Assembly (NCBI RefSeq): GCF_016745275.1
Contig: NZ_JADOEP010000015.1
Coordinates: forward strand, 42,063 to 106,062
DNA length: 64,000 bases
Reading direction: 5' to 3'
From: Enterococcus sp. BWB1-3
GTDB lineage: Bacteria > Bacillota > Bacilli > Lactobacillales > Enterococcaceae
Part shown: positions 54,667 through 63,760 of the stretch, in pieces
How the letters are laid out: each line of letters starts with the position of its first letter
How positions within the stretch are numbered: position 1 is the first letter of the stretch
The notes under the pieces: generated by a model
Seen by the model: the letters and a program-made list of their open reading frames with translations, nothing else
Told to the model about the DNA's origin: nothing
The model's database searches: none
Translations under genes and position numbers: made by a program

Positions 54667-55299
54667 ATGGATGAACTGGATCGTGAAGCAGCAAAAATGG
54701 AAAAAATAATGATCGAGCGAATGAAAGAAGATGAATGGATCACGCAGTTTGACGGCAAAGAAGTGGCGAAAGAAATAAAACAGCAAGGCTGGGTAGAGCT
54801 TCAGGGTGAAGCGTATCCATTTAAGAAATTGCTCTTAGATATATTCACCATATTTATTCCGGAAGAATTTGAGTTGATGGCTTTAGAGGATATTGAAAGG
54901 AAGTATCCTTTTACACAACGAGCGGACTATATCTTTTCTGATGAAACAACATTATATTCCATTAACTTTACTAAATTAGAAGAAAAAATTGATGATGAAC
55001 AATTTTTACAATTTGCCAATGGTGTGATAAGCAATTTAAGAAAGATACATCCAGATATGGATATATTAAGTGAAGATAGCGGAGAACTGGCTGAATTAGG
55101 CTATTGCTATTTTGATGCAGAAATTTCCAGTCTGGATGGTAAGTTGTATCTTTTCTTTGGTATTGTACTTGTGAAAAATGAAATGGGGCTATTTTCATTT
55201 TCCAGCCCTATCGCTAATGGTTTGAACTGGCGACAATTTTGCAAAGCCATGTTATTAACAGTTGAATATACTAGTGAGGGAGTTGAAACAAGTGAGTGA
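54667..55299 (+). CDS. Possible DUF1795/Eag-like effector chaperone
   Basis: 210 residues, soluble, strongly acidic. From about residue 60 the pattern (FTIFIPEEFELMAL, YPFTQRADYIFSDE, FLQFANGVISNLRKIHPDMDIL, then NGLNWRQFCKAMLL) resembles the DUF1795/DcrB fold used by Eag chaperones. In Gram-negative T6SS, those chaperones hold the N-terminal membrane helices of Rhs effectors. The resemblance is by eye and must be tested by profile search. It sits directly upstream of the VgrG-like gene, with the next start overlapping its end. If correct it would load PAAR-like or Rhs cargo. Confidence 0.6.
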   Translation: MDELDREAAKMEKIMIERMKEDEWITQFDGKEVAKEIKQQGWVELQGEAYPFKKLLLDIFTIFIPEEFELMALEDIERKYPFTQRADYIFSDETTLYSINFTKLEEKIDDEQFLQFANGVISNLRKIHPDMDILSEDSGELAELGYCYFDAEISSLDGKLYLFFGIVLVKNEMGLFSFSSPIANGLNWRQFCKAMLLTVEYTSEGVETSE

Positions 55300-57058
55300 T
55301 GAAAAAGAAAATTTAAAGGTTTGGAAGACACCTTCAAGTCTTGGAAGTACATTAGAGGAGCTAAGTAAAGGATCGAAGATAAACAATGAACTTCTAAGCG
55401 TAGAACCACTACAAGTGAAAGGTGAGGCATTAAGCAGAGAATCTGAGAATCCAGCAGAAAAGAAAATATATCAGGCGTTTAATCCGGCAACAAAACCGTC
55501 TCTGACACCAAGTTTTTCGGTCCCATTAGTAGAGGAAATACAGAAAATACCTGCAAGTGAAAAGAAGGCAAACCTCCAGGTAAAAGAAGAAGAAACGTAT
55601 ATTCCGCAGATGCGTCAGATGATTGAAAAGGAAATGAGCTATTATCGAGTAACGACTGAGGGGGAACAGATTAGAAGTGAAAATATTCAGATAAGTCCAT
55701 TTCAATTTATTTCTATACTTGAACTGACTATTATTCAGAGTCAGGGAGAACACTCTCAAGCGGAATTTAAAGGGATTGTTTCAAAAGAAGAAGCGGATCG
55801 AATTCTACAGCTGCATGATATAAAAGTGCCTATCAGTATTTCAAAAAGAAATGAATCTGGGAAGAGTTTCTCATTTTATGAAGGTCTTGCCAGTTCTATT
55901 GAAATAGTGAATGAAGGAAATGTTTATTATATTCATGGGATAAGCTTTTCCTACACATATCTAATGGATATTAAGAAAAAGAGTCGTTCTTTTCAGTATA
56001 AAAATCAGAGCTATGAGCAAGTGGTAAATCAGATTGTCAGTCAATATGAAAATGGGGCTTTTCTAGATACTATTACAAATGGTCAGATAACAGGGCAGTT
56101 TTTAATACAATTTGAAGAGACAGACTGGTCCTTTATCAAGCGGCTAGCTTCACATTTTAACCGTCAGTTGATTACTGTGGATCAATACAGCAATCCAAGA
56201 TTCTACTTTGGAATGCCGGATACATCTGTTGCAGGGGAAATCCATACCGTGGAGTTTCAAATTGAAAAAGATCTGGCAGGATTTCGGCAAATTCAGGAAA
56301 ACCAGGAAGTTACCGCATCAGAACAGGCCTTTCTACGTTATCAGGTGCAGACAAATCAGCTGTTCATTTTGGGAGACAAAGTGAAATTTCTTGATCAGGA
56401 ATGGTATATCGCTGATCTGGAGCGTTATCTGGAGCGTGGCGCATTAAAAAACAAGTATCTGTTGACACAGGTTCAAGGCATTATGATAGAAAAGGCATAT
56501 AATGAACAACTGACTGGTAGTTCAATCAATGGCACTGTTGCTTCGGTGGATCAGGATAAAGTTTTATTGAGCCTGCAAATTGATAATGGGGAAGGAAAGC
56601 CTGCTTATTGGTTTCCATATTCAACGAATTATACTTCTGATGATAATGTCGGCTGGTATATGATGCCTGAAATTGGTGAACTGGTTCGTTTATACTATCC
56701 GACAAAAGATGAAAAAGACGCCGTAGCAATGTCAACGGTTCGTACTGAAGATGATTCTTCAAGTGCTCTTGATCCGAATATAAAGACACTACGAAATAAA
56801 TTTGGAAAAACCATTACGTTGGAGCCTGATAAAATTACGATTGTTGGAAATGGCGTGGAGATCATCTTAAATGATAGCTCTGGAATCAATATCACGAGCA
56901 AGGGTAGTGTGAGTGTTACCGCTGAAGGCGCTTTATCGTTAAAAGGTCAGAATGTGGTAATGGATGCTTCTGACAGTGTCAATATCAGTTCTCACGGGAA
57001 TACTATTTCTGTTAGTGACAAGATTGCTTTGAACGGCAGTGAAATAAAAATGAATTAG
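55292..57058 (+). CDS. VgrG-like spike protein (phage gpD/gp5-type)
   Basis: 588 residues. A disordered 100-residue N terminus is followed by a gp27/gpD-like region (about 115-400). A gp5-type OB fold comes next (GTVASVDQDKVLLSLQI to EIGELVRLYYPTKDEKDAV, residues about 411-475). The last 85 residues are a beta-helix-like needle made of IxIxSxGSVxVTAEGALSLKG repeats. This is VgrG architecture. The GTG 55292 overlaps the stop of the previous gene (TGA at 55297-55299), the usual coupling; TTG 55262 is the alternative. The tip should bind a PAAR-like protein such as that at 61657. Confidence 0.82.
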   Translation: MSDEKENLKVWKTPSSLGSTLEELSKGSKINNELLSVEPLQVKGEALSRESENPAEKKIYQAFNPATKPSLTPSFSVPLVEEIQKIPASEKKANLQVKEEETYIPQMRQMIEKEMSYYRVTTEGEQIRSENIQISPFQFISILELTIIQSQGEHSQAEFKGIVSKEEADRILQLHDIKVPISISKRNESGKSFSFYEGLASSIEIVNEGNVYYIHGISFSYTYLMDIKKKSRSFQYKNQSYEQVVNQIVSQYENGAFLDTITNGQITGQFLIQFEETDWSFIKRLASHFNRQLITVDQYSNPRFYFGMPDTSVAGEIHTVEFQIEKDLAGFRQIQENQEVTASEQAFLRYQVQTNQLFILGDKVKFLDQEWYIADLERYLERGALKNKYLLTQVQGIMIEKAYNEQLTGSSINGTVASVDQDKVLLSLQIDNGEGKPAYWFPYSTNYTSDDNVGWYMMPEIGELVRLYYPTKDEKDAVAMSTVRTEDDSSSALDPNIKTLRNKFGKTITLEPDKITIVGNGVEIILNDSSGINITSKGSVSVTAEGALSLKGQNVVMDASDSVNISSHGNTISVSDKIALNGSEIKMN

Positions 57059-57068
57059 GAGAACTCAG

Positions 57069-58166
57069 ATGATTGTTACAGAAACAATAAAGCAATTTCA
57101 ACGAGAATATGTAGAACCTCTGGTTATTCGCCTAATTCATCAACTGGATCAGGAGTTTCGTAGTGAAAAGGATCAGCTAATCAAGGAGTTTGAAAAGGAT
57201 CTGATTCCTATTTTTATGGAGTTACATGAAAAACAGAGAAATCAAGAAGTTTCTGCTACATCGTTTTTAGTTTTTTCATGGCTTCGGGGAGAATATTTAT
57301 TTGAGGAAGCACTGAACTATGAAGTACACAGCTATGGAGAAAACTGGTATTTCAGCACAAAACAATTCAGTCAGATTATCAAATTTGACTGGCTTTCTCC
57401 GTATTTGTATCAGTTTAAGGAGCAGCTGAGGATTGGACTTGAAGAACAAAAAAATCCCGGTTTGCTGGGACAGGAAGATTACTATTTGAACAGTTATTAT
57501 GAGGTGTTCCAGCAATATTTTATTGCCTTACTTCGCTGGCTTTTCAGGAAAAATGGAGAAAAACTGCTTTCTTTAATGAGTATAAATAAAAGGCTGCTGA
57601 TTTATGCTGGTGAATACAAAGATGCCTGCGAACGGATTTATGAGAAAAATGAAGATGTCATAGCACAGGAGGAATTAGACTATCTGCTTGATGTCAGTCA
57701 GATGGACTTTGAAGTAAATAAGGTGTTGAAAAATAGTTCATTTAAAAACCAAGATTTCAGCAATTTGAATTTGACATGGGGAGACTATCATTCCTGTGAT
57801 TTTAGAGAAACAAAATTGACTGAGGCATTACTGGTAGGCAGCCAGTTTAACTATTCAACGTTAAATGGAGCTGATTTTCGGCACAGTCGCATTCAGGATA
57901 CATCATTTCGTTATGCAGAATGTCAGAATGCTGATTTTCAATTTGCCAGAGGCTCTGTTGCAAGTACGATTGAAGCAATTCCCTGTTATTTTGGAGTCGA
58001 TTTTTCCCATGCGAATTTAACGAATGCTGATTTTCGAGGAGCAAAGATGAATGGTGCAGTTTTTGAGGGAGCAAAAATGACGGGAGCCCGTTTTTTTGAG
58101 TATGAGCGTACAAATTTGGTGCTGACCGATCAGCAGCAAGAGGAAATCAGGTGGGTGAGCGGATGA
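57069..58166 (+). CDS. Pentapeptide-repeat protein
   Basis: 365 residues. The first 220 are helical and unassigned. From about 230 to 345 pentapeptide repeats of the type A(D/N)(L/F)xx appear: QDFSNLNL, GADFRHSRI, NADFQFARG, ANLTNADFRGAKMNGAVFEGAKM. They form a right-handed quadrilateral beta-helix. Pentapeptide proteins often accompany VgrG/PAAR effector genes as adaptor-like partners. The start is 11 bases after the spike gene, and the next gene overlaps its stop. Confidence 0.8.
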   Translation: MIVTETIKQFQREYVEPLVIRLIHQLDQEFRSEKDQLIKEFEKDLIPIFMELHEKQRNQEVSATSFLVFSWLRGEYLFEEALNYEVHSYGENWYFSTKQFSQIIKFDWLSPYLYQFKEQLRIGLEEQKNPGLLGQEDYYLNSYYEVFQQYFIALLRWLFRKNGEKLLSLMSINKRLLIYAGEYKDACERIYEKNEDVIAQEELDYLLDVSQMDFEVNKVLKNSSFKNQDFSNLNLTWGDYHSCDFRETKLTEALLVGSQFNYSTLNGADFRHSRIQDTSFRYAECQNADFQFARGSVASTIEAIPCYFGVDFSHANLTNADFRGAKMNGAVFEGAKMTGARFFEYERTNLVLTDQQQEEIRWVSG

Positions 58167-58663
58167 TTTTTTATCAGTTAAAGCCAAAGGAAATACAGAC
58201 AGATATTCTTACCTTTAATTATTTACCAGAAAGCTATAGGGATATTGAATTTCAGGAAGGAATTCGTGTGACTGTGGAATCATTGAATTCGGAAGTGATT
58301 ACTGATTATTTTTCGAAACCTTTTCCGATTGTGTCTGATTTATTTGTGAATACAATTGGGATATATGTTGATTTTCTTCCTAAAAAATTTGTGTCCCTTT
58401 CAGATGGAAAAACAGACCAAATACTCACTTATTGGGCGCTGAAACCTAAAGTGATTGATTGTCTGTATCCAGATAGGATAAATGAGGGCAATCAAAAAAA
58501 CGAAAAAATAATTCTTTCAGAAAAAATGATACAAAATGAAAAATTCTTTTCTGTTAAAGGACTGCAGGAAGAAAGCTGGATTGTCAGTCTGGATGTTATG
58601 GAAAGCTTGCTACGCAGACATTTGAATGGGTTTACAGGAGAGAAAGTCACAGTAATGTCATAA
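58163..58663 (+). CDS. DUF1629-like protein (MXAN_0049 type)
   Basis: 166 residues starting MIFYQLKPKEIQTD, with ATG 58163 overlapping the previous stop. The layout, with LTYWALKPKVIDCL in the middle and EKMIQNEKFFSVKG towards the end, resembles DUF1629/MXAN_0049 proteins encoded with Rhs or VgrG effectors. Their role is not established, and an immunity or adaptor role has been suggested for relatives. The assignment is from pattern and context. Confidence 0.55.
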   Translation: MIFYQLKPKEIQTDILTFNYLPESYRDIEFQEGIRVTVESLNSEVITDYFSKPFPIVSDLFVNTIGIYVDFLPKKFVSLSDGKTDQILTYWALKPKVIDCLYPDRINEGNQKNEKIILSEKMIQNEKFFSVKGLQEESWIVSLDVMESLLRRHLNGFTGEKVTVMS

Positions 58664-58723
58664 CAAGTTAAGGAGAGTAAGAACTAATTCTTCCATAAAT
58701 AAATCAGGAAGAGAGGAAGTTAG

Positions 58724-61614
58724 ATGAAAAATAAAGGAATGCATTTATTTTCTTCACAGAAAAAGCCAAAAAGGATAACGGAAAAAGAGAATATGATTTC
58801 TTCTAAAAGAGTAAGAACGGATTTACTGGACAGTCACTATCGGCATTTTGATTTTGATCCGGTTGATGTGATTAGTGGTGCTTACAATTATCGACATATA
58901 GATTTTGAAACAAAGGGGCAGATTCCTTTATGTTGGAGCTGGTTGTGGGAAAGTGTAAATAATAGAGCGGGTTCACTAGGCAATCGGATTAGCTTTATTT
59001 ATGATGAGCATTTGGAGATCGATGCTGAAGAAGGTGTCATATATCATATTGACCAAGAAGGAAAACAGATTGAATTTCCCTGGTTGCTTGGTGATCAAGT
59101 TTACCATGCGTTGTTTCGGAGAGTGAAATTGAAGGCGGTCAAAGGAGCCTATATCCTAACAGATTACAAGCTCAAACAAGAACTAACGTTCATTCAAAGC
59201 AAAATTAGTGGTGATTATTATCAGCTGAAAGAAGTCAAAAATTTTTTAGGATTCAAGTTGGAACTTTTTTATAACGAAACAGGGCAGCTGGAAGCAATTA
59301 TTGATTCTAATCAGCAAGAATTTTCTGTCCAGTTCAATAATCAGGGATTCATTCAGTCACTCTTATACAAAGGCAAAAAGCTTGCCGAGTATGAGTATTC
59401 TGATGACGGAAATCTGCTAAGTGTATCTGATGTTGAGGGAGAACAAATTCGTTTTACCTATAATGAGAATCATTTAATGACGAAACGTCAGGATAAAAAT
59501 CTAACCAGTTTTCATTGGAGATATGATCAGTTTGGGAGAGTTATCCATACATGGGGAGATGGTCATATTAAGGAAGGCTGGATTGAGTATCATGAAAATC
59601 TAGGCTATAATCTTGTAACCGATTATTATGGTGGACAAACAAAATACCAGTATAACCGACACGGACTAGTGAAAGAAATTTCCCTTCCGACTGGAGGGTA
59701 CAAACGCTATTGTTATGATGAAAAACAGCAGCTTATTCGTGAACAGATGGTTGATGGAAAAATAATCTCTTATTCATATAACGAATTGGGATGGTTAGTA
59801 GAAAAAGAAAGTAGTGACGGTAGGAAAGAGAAATATAGTTATGATAAATATGGCAGTCGCCAATACTCTGATGAGAAAAAGACTCAAATAATTGAGTATA
59901 ACAAATATGGTCAAATATTTATAGAAATACTTGATGCTTGTAAAAAGATAATGACGTATAATAACTTCGGCTATATAAGCAAATTGATTAGGATTAAAGG
60001 AACAAATAGAGATATTTTTTACTATAACTATGATGAGAAGAACCGCTTGATTACTATAAATCAAAATGATGATTTGATTCGAATGTATAAGTACGACAAA
60101 ATGGATCATATCACACAGTTAAAAATCAAATCGGGAGAAATTGTTGAACTCAGATATGATAAAACTGGAAAAGTTAGTACTATCAATTGCAGAAAAATAA
60201 ACTATAGTTTTTCTTATGACTTTAATGGAAGATTGTTGAAAGCAAAAAAAAAGAAATCAAAGTATTTTGAAGTTGAAACGTAATAAGGCTGGCCAAATCA
60301 TAGAAGAAGTATGGAAAGATACCCCAACTAAAAAATTTGAATATAACTATCAGGAAAGAGTGAAGAAAATTACTTTTTCCAATAATGATTGGGTAGCTCC
60401 CAAATATGATAAAAATGGGAATATAATAAAAATTATTTATAGTGATGGAACTTGGGAAGCTTACAATTATGATGATTTTAATAATATTACGGAAGCATCC
60501 AACTTATCCAGTAGTACAAGATTTAGTTATGATCACCAAGGTAGAATAACGAGTGAAACAACATCATTGGAAGATTTCAAGCTAATCAAGTTTCCGCTTT
60601 CTTATGAATATACTGAGAATAATCAATTGGAATCAGTAAAATTAGGAAATCAAATTAGAGAAGTGTATACAGAAAATTTTTTAGAGAAGAAAATTGATGT
60701 TTTTTTATCAGAAGAAAAAGAGTTTAGTATTCAAAAATTGGAGAGTGTAGCCGATTGGAATCAATATACTTTATTAAGTGCTAAAGGAGAACGCATCACT
60801 GATGTTGAAATTAGCGAACCGCTGATAATAAATCAAAAGAAGAAAATGAGTTGCTCAATCTTTTATGGTTCAGGATTACTTTCTATAGTTCATGATGAGG
60901 AAAGACAACCATTAATTTTCCAATATGATTGTTTTGGAAGATTAATTGAAATTTATACTAAAGATAATTTTTATATATTTGCCTGGGCACAGAATAAAAT
61001 TATTTTTGAGATTGTGACTTATCGCAATGGATATAGAGAAATGAATCATCTGGTCAGTTATTTTGACTCAAAGATAATAACTGTGAAAAGAAATTTCTCT
61101 GAAAAAAATATTTTTATTGAAGATAGTTTGAATGCCAGAACGCAACTTATTAAAAATAATCAAGTAATGGCATCTAATGTAAAGAAAGACACTCGATTGA
61201 TGCGGTCAAATGAAATTGATCTTTCTGAATTCGGAGTGAATTACCACTATCAAAATTGTTTTAAAGAGAAGCCAAATCAGTTTAGCAATACTTCAATAAG
61301 TAATAGCAATATGATGTTATCTCATTTCTTAAGTATACGACTTTCAGAATATTTAACTGATGAAAGTGTTATGTCATCACAAGTAAATCAGGAATTTTTG
61401 AAAAATCAATGCATTTTTTTAGTGATGATAAGCAAACGATTTTTTTTTAAAGAATTTAAAGAGAGAGAATTATAATACTCAAGTAGAGAAATCTATTATC
61501 CCTGTACAGAAACTTGAAGGACTTCAAGCTTTTGGTATTCTTCGGATAGAAGATCTGTTAGAAGAAAATATTAGTAATAGAGTAAATAATTATTTTAATC
61601 AGGAAGGCTTGTAA
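58724..61614 (+). pseudogene. Second Rhs/YD-repeat gene, broken by frameshifts
   Basis: The gene resembles Rhs 1 from its start (HFDFDPVDVISGAYNY). Frame 58724-60283 gives 519 residues and ends in a stop after YFEVET. Removing one A from the GTTGAAACGT at 60276-60278 restores YFEVERNKAGQIIEE and continues in the frame that ends at 61475. A second break lies between 61390 and 61448, where several T and A tracts occur. After it the remaining tail (SIIPVQKLEGLQAFGILRIEDL) ends at 61614 and corresponds to the end of Rhs 1. So the copy would be about 960 residues without the two changes. It too lacks a toxin tail. Confidence 0.85.
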
Positions 61615-61656
61615 CAAGATTAATGGTTTAGTATTTGAAAAGATAGGGGGGATAAG

Positions 61657-63009
61657 ATGGATTTATTTAGTTCTTTGCCTGGTTCGAAACCGTTGAATCA
61701 ACAAAAAAAGAGTCCTTCTTTAACTGAATTATTAAGTGGAATCAATCTACCGGCATCCATGGGAGCCGAAAAAGAGTTCGTAGTGGAAAATGCACCAGCT
61801 AGCTGTAAATTTGGTACAGATATCTCTTTTATTCCTGCTTCAGGTGGTGAAGTAAAAATAGGATCACAACTCTTTTTAACAAAGGGAAATAAAAAATTTG
61901 AAGCACCTTACTTTGGAACTTGTTTAAAGCAGACAGCAGATAAGAAAAAAGAGGGAAAAGAGGAAGCGGTAGATTGCGTCCCCGATTGTGAACCTTATGA
62001 ATGGACAAATCTAGAAGAAGCAACTACAGTTAGCGGAGAGGCAACTTTAACAGTGCGTTCAAAATTATCTTGTTTACATTCAGGTGTACCGGAAACAATC
62101 AATATACTTGATTCTGGACAAGGTACAGATGGCAAAGAAATGATGGAAAAATTGTTGGAGTATGATATATATGCTAAAATTGTATATGATATGGATGGCA
62201 ATCCCAAAATTTTTTGGTCATTGGAACAAGATGGGCGCGGAGTCTATAATCCGGAAATGAGCAGATACTTAAAAAAAGTAGCACCGTACTTAAACTTCAA
62301 TATCGTCAATTTCATCTCAAATGATGACTGGATCGAAAAAATTAATGAGGCAACAAGAAATGGTTATGACTATACAACCGGGAAAGATTATAATTGGTTT
62401 GTAAAATGGACAGGAATAGCCTCAATCTACGTGCTTGATGGTTATGAGTTTTTTACACAAACTGAATTAGGCATAGCATTAATGACTTTAGGATTCGCAT
62501 ATGCTGATTATAGACTGGCGTATAATCAACCGAAGAATTTTAATGGAAATAAGAAAGCCAGTGGAGCTAAAGGAATAACGCCTTCATCAGCAAAAGGAGG
62601 GAAACCAAAAGGAAAATATTCGCCTCCTAATTCACGAGGGCTTATTCGAGAAAATGAAACTGCTGATTTATTTGCATCTAAAGGATATAAAGTTGAAATG
62701 TTAGAGGAAATCAGTGGAGGGAACGGATATGGAATAAAACCTAGTTCCAATCCTGACTACTTAATCGAGGATATTGTTTTTGATTGTTATTCACCTGATA
62801 AAGGGACAGGTATTAAAGGTATTACAAAGCAAATTTATGATAAAACCAAAAAGCAGACCACCAATATAGTCGTTAATTTAGATGACTATGTAGGAAACAT
62901 AGACGATTTGAAAGCTTCTTTATTAAGTAATACAAACAATGATCTTAAGTATCTAACTGAATTATATTTTGTGAAAAATAATGAGATTTTCCACATTTTT
63001 AGGAGGTAG
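61657..63009 (+). CDS. PAAR-like (DUF4280) effector with CdiA-type nuclease tail
   Basis: 450 residues with an intact start (AGGGGGGATAAG before the ATG). The N-terminal 45 residues are followed by the DUF4280 PAAR-like domain (FVVENAPASCKFGT, FGTCLK, CVPDCEPYEW, LSCLHSGVPE; about 40-150). A linker domain with a possible hydrophobic helix (about 255-280) comes next, then a Gly/Lys/Ser linker. The toxin tail is at about 325-450: SRGLIRENETADLFASKGYK, NPDYLIEDIVFDCYSP, NIVVNLDD. This is the CdiA_C-type restriction-endonuclease-like fold of several CDI toxins. It is probably the live toxin of the operon. Confidence 0.82.
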   Translation: MDLFSSLPGSKPLNQQKKSPSLTELLSGINLPASMGAEKEFVVENAPASCKFGTDISFIPASGGEVKIGSQLFLTKGNKKFEAPYFGTCLKQTADKKKEGKEEAVDCVPDCEPYEWTNLEEATTVSGEATLTVRSKLSCLHSGVPETINILDSGQGTDGKEMMEKLLEYDIYAKIVYDMDGNPKIFWSLEQDGRGVYNPEMSRYLKKVAPYLNFNIVNFISNDDWIEKINEATRNGYDYTTGKDYNWFVKWTGIASIYVLDGYEFFTQTELGIALMTLGFAYADYRLAYNQPKNFNGNKKASGAKGITPSSAKGGKPKGKYSPPNSRGLIRENETADLFASKGYKVEMLEEISGGNGYGIKPSSNPDYLIEDIVFDCYSPDKGTGIKGITKQIYDKTKKQTTNIVVNLDDYVGNIDDLKASLLSNTNNDLKYLTELYFVKNNEIFHIFRR

Positions 63010-63012
63010 AAA

Positions 63013-63465
63013 ATGGATTTTGAATTATATTTTAATACACTTTTAGATTATGATGACTTTGTAGAAATCGTAACTATTACTTTTTCTAAATTTGAGATTC
63101 CGTTAAGAAAATCTAGTGATGAGGATGGAGTTTATTTAAGCTACAATTATTTCACTATTACAATATTTAAGGAAGTTTATGGTATTGATGGGATAGAAGA
63201 TGAATTTGGGATGAGAGTAAATAGGAGTATTAGTATAGAACTACTCTCGAAACAAGCAAGTCAAGGTATAAAATTGTTGTTTCAAGTGATCAATACGTTG
63301 TTACAACAAATAAATGGTGATGTGATTTTTTTAGGAGATTCTTCAAAATTAATTTTTAAAAAGGAAAATGAATATATCTTTGCTTATGATAATTCAGAAG
63401 AGTATTTTTTTTCAATGCCTTTTGATGAATTAGATAAAGATTTCTCCATAGAATATAAAAAATAA
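63013..63465 (+). CDS. Immunity protein for the CdiA-type tail
   Basis: 150 residues, acidic, soluble, behind TTAGGAGGTAG and 3 bases after the toxin gene. The last 45 residues (FLGDSSKLIFKKENEYIFAY, then DELDKDF) resemble SitI3-like immunity proteins from memory. Its immediate position after the toxin makes the immunity role very likely; the family name is uncertain. Confidence 0.72.
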   Translation: MDFELYFNTLLDYDDFVEIVTITFSKFEIPLRKSSDEDGVYLSYNYFTITIFKEVYGIDGIEDEFGMRVNRSISIELLSKQASQGIKLLFQVINTLLQQINGDVIFLGDSSKLIFKKENEYIFAYDNSEEYFFSMPFDELDKDFSIEYKK

Positions 63466-63467
63466 AA

Positions 63468-63506
63468 AGGCACTTTACTATCTGATTTGCGGTCGGATAG
63501 TAAAGC
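63468..63506 (+). terminator. Hairpin after the toxin/immunity operon
   Basis: GGCACTTTACTATC pairs with GGATAGTAAAGCC, apart from one extra A. A T run is missing, so it may act as an RNA 3' end or attenuator. A second hairpin CCAATAATAACA / TGTTATTGG near 63625-63652 with a short T tract is a better terminator. Confidence 0.5.
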
Positions 63507-63524
63507 CTTGACTAGTAGCATACA

Positions 63525-63540
63525 CTCACTAATCAAGTTG
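63525..63540 (+). repeat. 16-base boundary repeat, copy 2
   Basis: This is the exact copy of 48909-48924, again just after a toxin/immunity unit and before the next PAAR-like/Rhs gene. Confidence 0.6.
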
Positions 63541-63760
63541 CCAATAGCAAACAAAAGCAAGTTACTAAAATAAATCATATTTTTAGAGTTGAGGATTGTG
63601 TAAAACACTGAATAGTGAAAAAGTCCAATAATAACATCTTATTGTTATTGGGGTTTATTCAGTGTGCCTACAGATGAACGAATAAATTTTTTTATAGTTA
63701 TTTAATGTGTGTGTTTAGTCGGAATTTTAAAGTAGAAAAAAGGGAGTAGGTGAAAGAACA

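Noticed and set aside
49023..63465. Complete type VI secretion system
   Set aside because: Only spike-side and effector-side genes are present. No Hcp tube, TssBC sheath, TssJLM complex or ClpV gene is seen.
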